From NCBI GenBank assembly GCA_034769895.1, contig CM068367.1:693998654-694062653 (forward strand): a DNA stretch of 64,000 nucleotides. Reading direction: 5' to 3'. A program made the position numbers and the translations under genes. This DNA comes from Magicicada septendecula. Taxonomy: Eukaryota; Arthropoda; Insecta; Hemiptera; Cicadidae. The notes below the pieces were generated by a model, which searched no databases, was not told where the DNA came from, and was given only the letters and a program-made list of their open reading frames with translations. Numbering within the stretch: the stretch's first letter is position 1; every line of letters starts with the position of its first letter. Positions 14,290 through 26,271 of this stretch are shown in pieces.

Positions 14290-15012
14290 TAAGTTTATAA
14301 TATTAAAATTACTCCTAGAATTTGTTCTTTTATTTTGTAAATTTAAATATTATATTTGTAACATTGCACATTGTGGCTGAGAAACCCTATAATTATACAA
14401 GACCCTTGTATACATTATACAAGACACTTGAAAGTAATGAAATACTTTTAAGATTTGTATCCCTCCACTGGCAGTTAAATAAAAAAAAAGTAGATTTTAC
14501 ATTCATTAATGTTCAAGAATTCTGGTGCCTTGTTTCAATCAGATCCCATTCATTCAAGGAAACATAATACATTGTGTGGGGAAGCAAAAATATCTGGTAA
14601 CTAATTATTTAATAATTGTTTCAACCTATATAGGTAAACACAAAACTGGCTAAGAATTTTAACTGCTGTGACTGTTGTTGTCTTAACTGTTGATATGAAA
14701 CAAATCTGTATTTATCTAGTGTATATCCTTCATTGAATATACAACCTCCATCCATTACATGGAATAAGTTTGTGTAACACGGGTTATTATAACTTTCATT
14801 TTTTTTTTTTTTAAGTTGAGTAGTGTAAAAGTCGAATGGTACATAAAAATTTTTCCAGTTATGAACAGTATTATGATATTCGTTGAAACTGTACCAGTTT
14901 TTAAATGCAAATGATATTGAAACTGGCTGACAACTGCAGGTTTGTATTTAAGTACCATGTAAACATTCGTAGAATGTCTGAAAATATCAACCTTAGTAGT
15001 AAATATACTTAC
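14290..15012. other. Intron or intergenic; no further exon found
   Basis: This lies 3-prime (minus strand) of the receptor-type exon at 15013. A last exon encoding the usual TYLVILxQF ending was sought and not found. Confidence 0.35.
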
Positions 15013-15102
15013 TGCGAATATGAGAGATGTTTTAAGGGTGAACACTCCGAAAGCAGTTATTTCTACTTTCCTGTGTACTGTCTGTTCCAGGAACAACAGA
15101 AA
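15013..15102 (-). CDS. Gustatory-receptor-type internal exon
   Basis: A 90-bp exon of 30 codons is framed by clear splice sites on the minus strand. The acceptor is TTTTTCTTTTGGCAG just above 15102 and the donor is GTAAGTA starting at 15012. The peptide begins FLLFLEQTV and ends GVFTLKTSLIFA. This matches the segment of insect gustatory receptors (7tm_7 family) just before and into transmembrane segment 7, where the family places a phase-0 intron before the terminal TYLVILxQF exon. A paralogous exon with the same ends lies at 61636-61731. It could be the third exon of a gene whose first exon is at 44177-45022, with a very long intron, or part of a separate gene. Splice sites are seen directly; the family call is inferred. 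Confidence 0.6.
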
Positions 15103-17604
15103 CTGCCAAAAGAAAAAGATAAAATATATAAGAAAATTTATGAGGTGAAATATAATTGAGTTGTTTTTGCTAAAGTTACACAGCATTGATCTAAAGTTGC
15201 TTTTTAATTGAAAAAATGTTTAAGTGGATAGCACGACAATAGAAAGTAGGCAATTTACCAAACATTTACATGAATTATAAATACGTAAGTAATAAATTCC
15301 ATATTTTTCCAAAAATGTGGGTACATGTTACATGCAAATAATTTAACTCATAGCTAAAATGTACACATATATATGTTAGTACATACTTTTAAAAATGGAA
15401 GTAGAGTTAAAGAATTGGGTATAGCTGTAATATATTCAAAACTTTTACTCTGTTACACCATCCTGAAAGTTACTGTATCTTCTTGTTGTTAGTCTATGAT
15501 TTTCACAGTAGTCCTGTTTCCAGTCACTGTATTTTCCCAATTTGGAATACATGCTTTGCTACACACATACATTTCTGCTTTGATAACCACACATGGTAAG
15601 CTTTTGTTTATCTAATATATGAAAGAAATTAATTAGACCACATAGTGTAATATTGACGTAGTGTAGCTTAATGTTTGGTAATGAAAAGAAAAGATAAGTC
15701 ACGTTTTAATACATGTGACTGGGCTGTTTCCCTGGTAAAAAGGTAAGTTTCTGGAGATAGAACAGTAGCTTGTTGACTTTGTAAGAAGAAAAATATTATA
15801 AGAGGATTTGGCCATTACTGTTAAAATGATATAAATTCAAGGTAGGTGAGTGCTTTAATTGAAATAGCTCACTGTTCTGAAATAGCTAATTTTGTGCCAC
15901 TCGTGGTTGATATGTTTGGTATCTTCATAAACATTGTCTTTTGATGAAAAAAACAACTAGTCTAGCAACATTTTTGTAACAAAAACTTCAAATCCTAAGT
16001 AAGTTTTAATTGTTCTAATTTTAAACGAATTGTAATAATTTTATTTTGTATGTTTAAATAAGCTTGATTAAATACATTTCTTGTTTTATTACTTTTTTAT
16101 GAAACACTTGTCCACACAGTCTGTTTTACATTTAATCTTTTTGCTGCATCCTATAAAACACTTTCAACTATTCACTAACACAACATATTTCTAATTTATA
16201 AATTTTTCGATAAAATGTCTGATAAAATAGGGATGTACATTATTACACAAATGCATGTTACAAATGCAAAAATATAGTATGTGTTGTTTTAGGTACTTGA
16301 TATATAAATCATTTTAGTGATGTAAATACACGCTGCATATACTAAATGAATGTCACTCTCATAAGAAGATATTATGTGCACAGACTGTCTCTTACAGCTT
16401 GCGTATTGAGACTCCGCTTTCTGTAACTTGTGTTATTATGTTCAACCCTATTATGTCAGTTTGCTCTTAGCTGGTAAGTCACTTGTTTTTGACTATCTCA
16501 TTAGAATTTATGAATCAGTTCATGGTCATCATAAACCCTACAGAAACATTAACATACATCTGAGGAACACTTTAGCTTCCTTTTCAGTTACAAGCTAATC
16601 AATGGACTCTCTTCAGAAAAACAAAACTTGTAATTATGTGTAATAGAACGAATCAACATGAAGCTTTTTATAATATCTTCTGCATAGAGTTTACATAAAA
16701 GTTATAATAAATTTGTAGCTGTTCTCCCTCAGGCACTGGTTTCCACCACTTCTCACTGGATAGAAAAAAAAATAACCTCTGTAATTGATGGACATTTGAA
16801 TTCTGATAAAAAAAAGTTTGTACGCATTTTTCATGAAAAACAATGGTTTCCGAGGTGTTGTGAGTTAAAAATTGTGATCCCCACCTTCTTAAAATTGTTA
16901 CCATACCTCATTCCAATGCCTGACTTGGGTTTTTAGCATATGTGTAAAACCAAGTAACAAATGTTTTGTACATTTGGTTTTGTAAAATTTAGTTTTGCAA
17001 ATTTCAGTTTTTAGCATCTTTTGGGCGTCAGCACCTAATGTAGGGCTATAATATTTATAGAAACTCAAAATGCTGTTTTCGCAAGTTTCATGGCTATCAG
17101 AGAATTTTTAGTGATAGTAAATGCTTTCCTCGGCATCTCATAACCATATAGATCCTAACCGCATCCGCATAACTGTATAACAGAACTGCATAATAAACGT
17201 TTGTGCGATAATCGCATGTAGCATAAAATTGTATGCTACCAAAATAATATCTTAATAGTTATACCCACTTAATACAATGGTACCTCGAGTTAGTCATAAT
17301 GATACAATACTTCATAACTCATCCCTTTCCAACATTACGGGAATTATAGCAAAGTCCAAAATAATCGTATTATTTCACATGAAGTATTGTGCTATGGCTA
17401 AAAACCGTGATGAAATATTGTGGAAAGCAACATACTTGTGATATTTTGGTGAATTTCACGAACGTATAAAAGCAATAAATGTTGTATACAATACTTCCCT
17501 AACCACAAGAAATGTTCAATCATTTTAAGAAAATTCTTGGAAAAGCCATTCATGAAATTCCAAGGTCCCTAGATACACAGTATAATATACTGGACTACTA
17601 GACT
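15103..17604. other. No gene recognised
   Basis: AT-rich, presumably intronic or intergenic. A 78-codon open frame at 16668-16904 (minus) has no recognisable features. Confidence 0.4.
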
Positions 17605-17770
17605 TATTGTATCAGTGGATTTTTCGCCTGGCTACTAATGTAGAAGTCCTAGGTTTAATTCCCAGGTGCACCATTATATTAAAGGTTCACTTTCCGGCCC
17701 CAGGAAATGAGTAAATAAGCTTAGTGCTGTCCACACTACCTTTCTTGTATGCCAAATGTCTCGCATAAAG
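17605..17770 (+). repeat. Possible tRNA-derived SINE, degenerate
   Basis: TATCAGTGGATTTTTCGCC resembles a degraded tRNA A-box region. About 35 nt on, AGGTTTAATTCCCAGG resembles a B box (GGTTCRANTCC) with one or two changes. Downstream GGCCCCAGGAAATGA... is reminiscent of insect SINE bodies. No cloverleaf could be built with confidence and no poly-A or target duplication was delimited. Confidence 0.4.
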
Positions 17771-17800
17771 CAGCCTACCATGTGTAAATCTTAAACTGCT

Positions 17801-18325
17801 TTGAAAGTTTCAAAAAGCACCCACTTTTTGAAACTTTGTAAATCAATCAATAATACAAACACAGACATAGACAAATATAACAAAACAGGTGTTTACAAAT
17901 TAAATTGTAATGACTGCAATAGTTTCTACATCGGCCAGACGGGAAGATCTTTTTCATCCCGTTATTCTGAACACTTAAAAGCTCTAACCAACAACAATAT
18001 ACACTCCGCATTTGCCACACACATACACACAGAAAACCACAGTTACACCAACATAGACACTAATCTTGAAATTTTACATTACTTACCTAAAGGTCAAAAA
18101 CTCAACACAACTGAACAATACGAAATATATAAACACCACACAACACAACCAAACAACATACTTAACGATCAATTACAATATAAATCACATACACTTTTTG
18201 ACACAATTTTACAAAAAACAAACATCAAGTTGAATCCCCGCGCCAATCCCCTTTCTCCACTCACCACCACTACACCTTCCACACAACAACCGTTACGAAA
18301 TGATGGCAGTCTGACTCAAAGCTGA
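17801..18325 (+). pseudogene. Penelope-like element GIY-YIG endonuclease remnant
   Basis: An open frame of 174 codons encodes the endonuclease end of a Penelope-like retroelement. GVYKLNCNDC (about residues 29-38) carries the GIY equivalent and is followed by FYIGQTGRSF (YIG equivalent). SSRYSEHLKAL then supplies the catalytic Arg and the EH pair. C-terminal text such as LPKGQKLNTTEQYEIYK is also typical. No reverse transcriptase was found upstream, so the copy is 5-prime truncated. The stop codon overlaps a CTGAAGA string that may be a decayed hammerhead ribozyme core. The stated start Met is only the first Met of the open frame. Confidence 0.8.
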
Positions 18326-18577
18326 AGAAGGTGGATACGTACGCCAAAACGCGTCCAACGAAAAAAGTAAGTTTCACAAGAAAAAGTTCATTTTTAGATA
18401 AATATTATTGATTTTACATCTATATCTAAGAAATTAACATTGCATATTTTTAGGATTTCCTCATCCTTTTAACACATTATTACTACTTTTTAGTACTATT
18501 TCCCCAACTCAACATAACATAACTTATTCTTAAGATTCTTTTAACAATTATAACATTTCCTTAGTTTTATAATACTC

Positions 18578-18582
18578 CTGCT
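18578..18582. repeat. LTR-array target-site duplication, left
   Basis: CTGCT directly before the left end of the LTR array, repeated at 35992-35996 directly after its right end. Confidence 0.8.
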
Positions 18583-20440
18583 ATAACTCTTTTTTAAGTA
18601 TGGTTTTTATGCCACACGTTGGTTGTGTCAAATATAACTTTTTCAACAACTGCACCACGTTGCTGGCGGCGACAAATATAACTTTTCGTTAAGTGTGCGT
18701 AAATTTCGACTGTTGACTAATTAATTTATTCAAGACAGTATTGCATGTAATCGGTAATTACATTGATTTATTGCCACAAATTATATTTAGATATATTTAT
18801 TACTGAATACTTCTACTCATTTTTTTTTTATTGATTGATTAATTTACTTGGGCGCCAGAGCAGAGTATCTCAGGATTGTTATGAAATAATAACACTTCAT
18901 AATACATTTTAGGTTGTGTATGCCATTATATGCCATAAATACGTCTACATATATTAATAACACTTCGTTCAGATACTAAGATTTATATTTTTATCTTCTT
19001 ATTACATAATATATATGAGAATTAATCATTAATATCATCTTTCAAATCTATACTCATTACTATTCTTTATAATTAATAACAAAAAAAATTATTAATATCT
19101 CTAGCTTATGGATTCTTCAAAATCATAATAATCAAGTATTATTCAAATGAGCAATCAGTAGATTCAAATTTACTCCCTTAACACATTTAAATCTTCAGTA
19201 CTAATCAAAACATATATGTATCATAAATTCTTAACTACTATGAAATTCTATAATCTTCAATAGATTCAATTATTCAACTTCGTTACCATTTCTATAATTA
19301 TTATAACTTGTTTCCTTACTTTACTATACAATAACTCCCCAAACATGTCATATAGCATAAATTGTAATAGTTAGTATCTGAACTTGTGGGTCTTATGAGA
19401 ATGAGATGAGTTATTTTTTTTTTAGATGCAAATTCTATGTTAATTTATTGAGTAGTGAATCACAAATGATATACTGTTACTTGTTGCTGGATTCCAAGTA
19501 AAAGGATGATCAACTGTAATCCTGCGTTGAACATCGCACTACACTTTGCACTAATCACGCTTCATTAAACCTTCTTTATTTACTTCACTCGCTCGCGTTA
19601 GTACTAAACGTCACGCACATATAAATAAGTATACTTCTTGCTGCAATCTATGCGCACAAATTAAACATCTTCTGGTCCATACGTACTATCGCGCACACAT
19701 ATAAAATAAACTTCTTGATGACTGTAATTCTTTCTCAACTATTTAACCGAGTTAATCTATTGATTTGAACTTAGAATTATAGTATTAAAATGCTCACTTC
19801 GAGTGACACAGATTTCCCGTATTTTGCATGAAAATTAAACTTAGACTTCCCCTTTTTGTTTGCTTCACTTGTTTTTTATAGTTTTCCGAGTCCTTCCCTC
19901 ACTACAGCTCTTGTTGATCATCTACCATTGGCTTGACTTTGAAATATTTGCCGGTAATTTCGAACGTACCCATTCTGGTGCTGTATCTTTTTCGCGCTCA
20001 CTACCGACGCTATCCGTGATTGGTTGCCAGAGAGCGTGGGATAAACTTACGCGGACGTTCATTAGACTCCTAAAAAGTGACGCTACTTTCTAAAATAGTC
20101 ATACTTATTGGCGTGTCATCTATTGTCTCTTGAAGGACACAGTACCATTAACCTAACGGTACATGGGCGTTTTTTGCTGGATTTACTCTACAAAACATTT
20201 TATGCTTTTATGACATGTAAGGGTGTTTTGGGTCTATTGTAACTTATTTTGTCGGCGCCTGACTGTCGCATAGTCGAGCCTCTCTTGATTCAAATTTTCA
20301 TTTATATTTTACTTATATCTATGTACATTTCAATGCTTTATATTATTATATATTGTTATAGTTACCATTAATAGTTGATTTATTATTTTATGTGTTTATA
20401 TACATATTAAATTAATACACATGTTCACAGTAACGTTTCA
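18583..20440 (-). repeat. LTR copy a (outer 3-prime LTR)
   Basis: Complete LTR of 1858 bp. Plus-strand ends are ATAACTC and GTAACGTTTCA, so on the element strand it reads TGAAACG...GAGTTAT. It differs from copies c and e at several points, for example near 18605, 19966 and 19977, as expected for the original flank-anchored LTR. Confidence 0.8.
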
Positions 20441-20454
20441 TTTGTCCCCCAAAA
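20441..20454 (-). other. Polypurine tract
   Basis: On the element strand TTTTGGGGGACAAA stands directly before the LTR start TGAAACG. It primes plus-strand DNA synthesis in LTR elements. The same tract recurs at 26272-26285 and 32103-32116. Confidence 0.7.
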
Positions 20455-20995
20455 TGATTTCCAGAATTGTTTCATAGAATTTGTGAAATCATTTTGTATG
20501 CCCCTACTAAACGTTTATCAAAAGGTTTGTTTACATTTTGTGCGACCTACTTTAGTACAATGTGGTCAAAACTAGTTTCTTTAGTTGTCACTTTCACTTT
20601 CTCCCCCTAGATCCGCTATACTATACAACTCGCACCCTCTATTCTAAATTAACATAATACAAACGTCACTTGTCAACAATATAGGCATACTATTTAAACA
20701 ATCACTGTCCCCTTTAAATTTACATTACTTTATATTCTTATAACATTATATTAGATTACACCTTTTGTTTTCTTGTCCATTTAGTTATACACACAAAATT
20801 TTCTTTGTACGTTCTTCACATACACAATATTCACGTTATGTTAACTACATATAAACTTTGTCCATATTAAGTTATTTATATACATATTCTTTCGTGTTAA
20901 AGTAGTTATATACATACATTTTTTTTTCAAGTCAAGTTCATGACATACATAATTCATGTCAAGTTAAATTAATTACATACATATTTCATGGAATT

Positions 20996-21289
20996 TTAAT
21001 ATAATTTTATTTTCAAATCCCCATTAATTATATTCTCAAATTTAAGTAACATTTCACGATTATCGGCGCGTGTATCATTCTGAGCATGATTATGATCATT
21101 TCTTTCTTCGGAGCTACGCAATTTTGGTCTTTTCACCCTTTCCTTTACAGATTCTTCTGGACTGTCAGTATCAATAGGCTGTATCAGTCTTACATCTTCT
21201 TCACTTGATATCTTACTCCTTCCTGTTCTCTTTTGTTTCACAGACTTAGGAATGTCACATATTTTGATTCTGGGTACAGTCTGCTCCCG
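20996..21289 (-). pseudogene. C-terminal extension region of the zinc-finger protein, copy 1
   Basis: In the same frame as the zinc-finger frame, after two stop codons near 21280-21304, an open stretch of about 95 codons continues to 20996. It is rich in basic and acidic residues, for example KQKRTGRSKISSEEDV, with no domain I recognise. It recurs unchanged at 26827-27120 and 32658-32951. It may be the remainder of a longer ancestral protein. Confidence 0.5.
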
Positions 21290-21304
21290 TTTTCTATGTC
21301 ATCC

Positions 21305-22818
21305 TCAGCCTCTTGCTTTCTCCCTAAAACGTTCTGCCACAACTTTCCTTTTTCTACTTCTTGTTTTTGTTACGTATTCTGGTTCTATACGCACCATCTC
21401 ATAATTCTCATTTTCAAAGCATTCATAATTACTATCTTTAAACTTATTGTTTTTGTATCTCACCTTTTCATTATCTCTCATTTCTTCTTTGTTTTCTGAT
21501 AAATATCCGGCTCTTAATAAAGTCGCATGTTCGTCTAGTTCTTCTATACATAGGGTGTTGAACATGGTTTGTGTCTGAATGCAGCTCTTTGTGTCTTGAT
21601 GGGCATTCATATGTATTTTTAATCTGTACTTTGTTTTGAAGTTTTTGTTACACTTGGAACAATTCCATGGGGCTTCATCACTATGAATTGTTAAGTGCCC
21701 TTGCAGGATGCCTCTTGACGTAAAACTGTGTCCACCCCGCTCACACACAAATGGTCTCTCTCTTAGATAACTTGTCTTTAACTGTGCTGATACCGCTGAC
21801 TTACTGCTAAACATTTTATGACGTGTGTGACATGAAAAAACAATGAGTTCTTCTTTTGGCACATGCGACCTAGCATGAAGGTTCAACAAAGACTTTCTTT
21901 GAAATAAATTTTCACATTTATCACATTTTATCTGAGCTTGAGTCTGATGAAGTTCCATACAGTGTGTATACAATGCATTCCAATTCTTACAAACATAATC
22001 ACACACGTGACATTGAAAACTGAAAAGTGCAGGTACAAAAATTTTAAAATCAGACTTTTTGAGTTTCTTAGATTGTCTGTATTTTTCTCCTTTACTGCTC
22101 GTTCTAATGGTTTATCATTACCATCACAGTCTTTATCTGCTACTTCACTTTCTTCATTCACTACTTCCTTTGCTTCCGACCTTAACTTCGTTGATATTTC
22201 TTTGTTTTCTCACTTAATCTCTTCGATTTGTTGATCTACCCATTCTCTGTGTTCGTTTACTTGTCGTGTTACGTATTGTTCCACTTTCTTCCTTATCTGG
22301 ATGTTGTTTTCTTGTATACTCTCCTTAACCTCATAAATTCTTTTTTCCAGCTTCCTGGTGCTTTCTGTCAGTTGTTTTGTTTGTTTATTGTTTTCTTCTA
22401 GTTTTTGTGTTACTTGTGATATTTGTTCCGCTATTTGTTGTTTTGTGCTCTCCTCCAGTCGCGTTATTTGTTGTGTTAATTGTTCCATTATTTGTTGTGC
22501 TACTTTTGTGTTTTCCGTTATTAATTGTTTATTATTCTCTGCTAATAGTTGTAGTATTGTGGCCATGTCTATATTTACGTTTGCGTGTTGTATCGTACTT
22601 GTTGTGTTTTCTTCAGTTCGTCCCCTTGCCTCTAAAGGAGCCAATACGACTTCGTTCTCCGTTACTTCTTCAAATCTTTCTGTTTCACCCATCTGATTAT
22701 TAATGTCAAATTCTACTTCATCACTACCATTTATACCGCCGTTACTTGCCATTGTAATTTCACTACTTTTAATTTTATTAAAATTCCTTAAATTTCTAGT
22801 CTTACTTCGAGTTAACAT
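21305..22818 (-). pseudogene. Coiled-coil/C2H2 zinc-finger protein, broken copy 1
   Basis: It starts MLTRSKTRNLRNF at 22818 and runs through a long Gln/Glu/Asn-rich coiled coil to EEIK, where a TGA at about 22210 ends the first frame. A 1-nt loss in a T run near 22083, compared with the intact copy, shifts the frame again. The C2H2 fingers are then readable from 22006 to 21305. Both lesions are shared by every amplified copy, so they predate the amplification. Fingers and coil are described under the intact copy at 32967-34415. Confidence 0.85.
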
Positions 22819-22896
22819 TAATTTTAAAATTTATATTATATTTCTTATTATCTAACTCATCTCATTCTGCTGAGCTTCTTTAAATATCTACTTTAA

Positions 22897-22914
22897 GCCC
22901 CACGTTGGGAGCCA
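22897..22914 (-). other. Primer-binding site, tRNA-Lys type
   Basis: The element strand reads TGGCTCCCAACGTGGGGC, agreeing at 17 of 18 positions with the complement of the insect tRNA-Lys 3-prime end (...GCCCCACGTTGGGCG plus CCA). It sits 3 nt from the LTR end at 22918. Identical sites are at 24391-24408, 28728-28745 and 30222-30239. Confidence 0.8.
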
Positions 22915-22917
22915 AAT

Positions 22918-23215
22918 ATAACTCTTTTTTAAGTATGGTTATTATGCCACACGTTGGTTGTGTGAAATATAACTTTTTCAACAACTGCACCACGTTGCTG
23001 GCGGCGACAAATATAACTTTTCGTTAAGCGTGCGTAAATTTCGACTGTTGACTAATTAATTTATTCAAGACAGTATTGCATGTAATCAGTAATTACATTG
23101 ATTTATTGTCACAAATTATATTTAGATATATTTATTACTGAATACTTCTACTCATTTTTTTTTTATTGATTGATTAATTTACTTGGGCGCCAGAGCAGAG
23201 TAACTCAGGATTGTT
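22918..23215 (-). repeat. LTR stub b
   Basis: The first 298 bp (plus-strand order) of the LTR, ending abruptly at ...CAGGATTGTTA where it joins interior zinc-finger sequence. The junction has 2-3 nt of shared sequence. It contains two degenerate primer-site-like motifs at 22946-22965 and 22987-23009. Confidence 0.8.
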
Positions 23216-24312
23216 AAAACTGTGTCCACCCCGCTCACACACAAATGGTCTCTCTCTTAGATAACTTGTCTTTAACTGTGCTGATACCGCTGACTTACTG
23301 CTAAACATTTTATGACGTGTGTGACATGAAAAAACAATGAGTTCTTCTTTTGGCACATGCGACCTAGCATGAAGGTTCAACAAAGACTTTCTTTGAAATA
23401 AATTTTCACATTTATCACATTTTATCTGAGCTTGAGTCTGATGAAGTTCCATACAGTGTGTATACAATGCATTCCAATTCTTACAAACATAATCACACAC
23501 GTGACATTGAAAACTGAAAAGTGCAGGTACAAAAATTTTAAAATCAGACTTTTTGAGTTTCTTAGATTGTCTGTATTTTTCTCCTTTACTGCTCGTTCTA
23601 ATGGTTTATCATTACCATCACAGTCTTTATCTGCTACTTCACTTTCTTCATTCACTACTTCCTTTGCTTCCGACCTTAACTTCGTTGATATTTCTTTGTT
23701 TTCTCACTTAATCTCTTCGATTTGTTGATCTACCCATTCTCTGTGTTCGTTTACTTGTCGTGTTACGTATTGTTCCACTTTCTTCCTTATCTGGATGTTG
23801 TTTTCTTGTATACTCTCCTTAACCTCATAAATTCTTTTTTCCAGCTTCCTGGTGCTTTCTGTCAGTTGTTTTGTTTGTTTATTGTTTTCTTCTAGTTTTT
23901 GTGTTACTTGTGATATTTGTTCCGCTATTTGTTGTTTTGTGCTCTCCTCCAGTCGCGTTATTTGTTGTGTTAATTGTTCCATTATTTGTTGTGCTACTTT
24001 TGTGTTTTCCGTTATTAATTGTTTATTATTCTCTGCTAATAGTTGTAGTATTGTGGCCATGTCTATATTTACGTTTGCGTGTTGTATCGTACTTGTTGTG
24101 TTTTCTTCAGTTCGTCCCCTTGCCTCTAAAGGAGCCAATACGACTTCGTTCTCCGTTACTTCTTCAAATCTTTCTGTTTCACCCATCTGATTATTAATGT
24201 CAAATTCTACTTCATCACTACCATTTATATCGCCGTTACTTGCCATTGTAATTTCACTACTTTTAATTTTATTAAAATTCCTTAAATTTCTAGTCTTACT
24301 TCGAGTTAACAT
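23216..24312 (-). pseudogene. Zinc-finger protein, truncated copy 2
   Basis: It repeats 21724-22818 at an offset of 1494 bp with very few differences, one of which turns Gly into Asp after MASNG. The C-terminal part, including the last finger, is absent. The frame runs into the LTR stub with the artificial ending NNPELLCSGAQVN. Confidence 0.85.
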
Positions 24313-24411
24313 TATTTTTAAAATTTATATTATATTTCTTATTATCTAACTCATCTCATTCTGCTGAGCTTCTTTAAATATCTACTTTAAGCCCCACGTT
24401 GGGAGCCAAAT

Positions 24412-26271
24412 ATAACTCTTTTTTAAGTATGGTTATTATGCCACACGTTGGTTGTGTGAAATATAACTTTTTCAACAACTGCACCACGTTGCTGACGGCG
24501 ACAAATATAACTTTTCGTTAAGCGTGCGTAAATTTCGACTGTTGACTAATTAATTTATTCAAGACAGTATTGCATGTAATCAGTAATTACATTGATTTAT
24601 TGTCACAAATTATATTTAGATATATTTATTACTGAATACTTCTACTCATTTTTTTTTTATTGATTGATTAATTTACTTGGGCGCCAGAGCAGAGTATCTC
24701 AGGATTGTTATGAAATAATAACACTTCATAATACATTTTAGGTTGTGTATGACATTATATGCCATAAATACGTCTACATATATTAATAAAACTTCGTTCA
24801 GATACTAAGATTTATATTGTTATCTTCTTATTACATATTACATATGAGAATTAATCATTAATATCATCTTTCAAATCTATACTCATTACTATTCTTTATA
24901 ATTAATAACAAAAAAAATTATTAATATCTCTAGCTTATGGATTCTTCAGAATCATAATAATCAAGTATTATTCAAATGAGCAATCAGTAGATTCAAATTT
25001 ACTCCCTTAACACATTTAAATCTTCAATACTAATCAAAACATATATGTATCATAAATTCTTAACTACTATGAAATTCTATAATCTTCAATAGATTCAATT
25101 ATTCAACTTCGTTACCATTTCTATAATTATTATAACTTGTTTCCTTACTTTACTATACAATAACTCCCCAAACATGTCATATAGCATAAATTGTAATAGT
25201 TAGTATCTGAACTCGTGGGTCTTTTGAGAATGAGATGAGTTAATTTTTTTTTTTAGATGCAAATTCTATGTTAATTTATTGAGTAGTGAATCACAAATGA
25301 TATACTGTTACTTGTTGCTGGATTCCAAGTAAAAGGATGATGAACTGTAATCCTGCGTTGAACATCGCACTACACTTTGCACTAATCACGCTTGATTAAA
25401 CCTTCTTTATTTACTTCACTCGCTCGCGTTAGTACTAAACGTCGCGCACATATAAATAAGTATACTTCTTGCTGCAATCTATGCGCACAAATTAAACATC
25501 TTCTGGTCCATACGTACTATCGCGCACACATATAAAATAAACTTCTTGATGACTGTAATTCTTTCTCAACTATTTAACCGAGTTAATCTATTGATTTGAA
25601 CTTAGAATTATAGTATTAAAATGCTCACATCGAGTGACACAGGTTTCCCGTATTTTGCATGAAAATTAAACTTAGACTTCCCCTTTTTGTTTGCTTCACT
25701 TGTTTTTTATAGTTTTATGAGTCCTTCCCTCACTACAGCTCTTGTTGATCATCTACCATTGGCTTGACTTTGAAATATTTGCCGGTAATTTCGAACATAC
25801 CCATTCCGGTGCTGTATCTTTTTCGCGCTCACTACCGACGCTATCCGTGATTGGTTGCCAGAGAGCGTGGGATAAACTTACGCGGACGTTCATTAGACTC
25901 CTAAAAAGTGACGCTACTTTCTAAAATAGTCATACTTATTGGCGTGTCATCTATTGTCTCTTGAAGGACACAGTACCATTAACCTAACGGTACATGGGCG
26001 TTTTTTGCTGGATTTACTCTACAAAACATTTTATGCTTTTATGACATGTAAGGGTGTTTTGGGTCTATTGTAACTTATTTTGTCGGCGCCTGACTGTCGC
26101 ATAGTCGAGCCTCTCTTGATTCAAATTTTCATTTATATTTTACTTATATCTATGTACATTTCAATGCTTTATATTATTATATATTGTTATAGTTACCATT
26201 AATAGTTGATTTATTATTTTATGTGTTTATATACATATTAAATTAATACACATGTTCACAGTAACGTTTCA
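24412..26271 (-). repeat. LTR copy c
   Basis: Complete LTR of 1860 bp preceded by a tRNA-Lys-type primer site at 24391-24408. It appears identical to copy e at +5831. Confidence 0.82.

Noticed and set aside
14880..14960. Candidate terminal receptor exon reading VVSQFQYH on the minus strand
   Set aside because: It lacks the TYLVIL segment before QF and any convincing acceptor; the similarity is too short.
16668..16904. 78-codon minus-strand frame as a receptor exon 2
   Set aside because: Hydrophilic, lacks receptor motifs, and no phase-compatible splice sites were seen.
19860..20093. Plus-strand frame of 77 codons, repeated at 25742, 31573 and 35410
   Set aside because: It lies wholly inside the LTR, is shortened in other copies and has no domain. 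LTRs normally encode nothing.
21928..22161. Separate 77-residue protein starting MNEESEVADKD, also at 23422, 27759 and 29253
   Set aside because: It is the middle of the zinc-finger protein read out of frame after the shared 1-nt loss; the intact copy shows it as one continuous frame.
22358..22703. Hydrophobic frames on the plus strand, repeated at 23852, 28189, 29683 and 34021
   Set aside because: They are antisense to the Gln/Asn/Glu-rich coiled coil; such codons read as Cys/Leu/Val/Phe on the opposite strand.
22895..22914. Possible tRNA-Lys gene fragments
   Set aside because: Only the 3-prime 18 nt are present, always next to an LTR end and Gag-like start, so these are retroelement primer sites and not tRNA genes.
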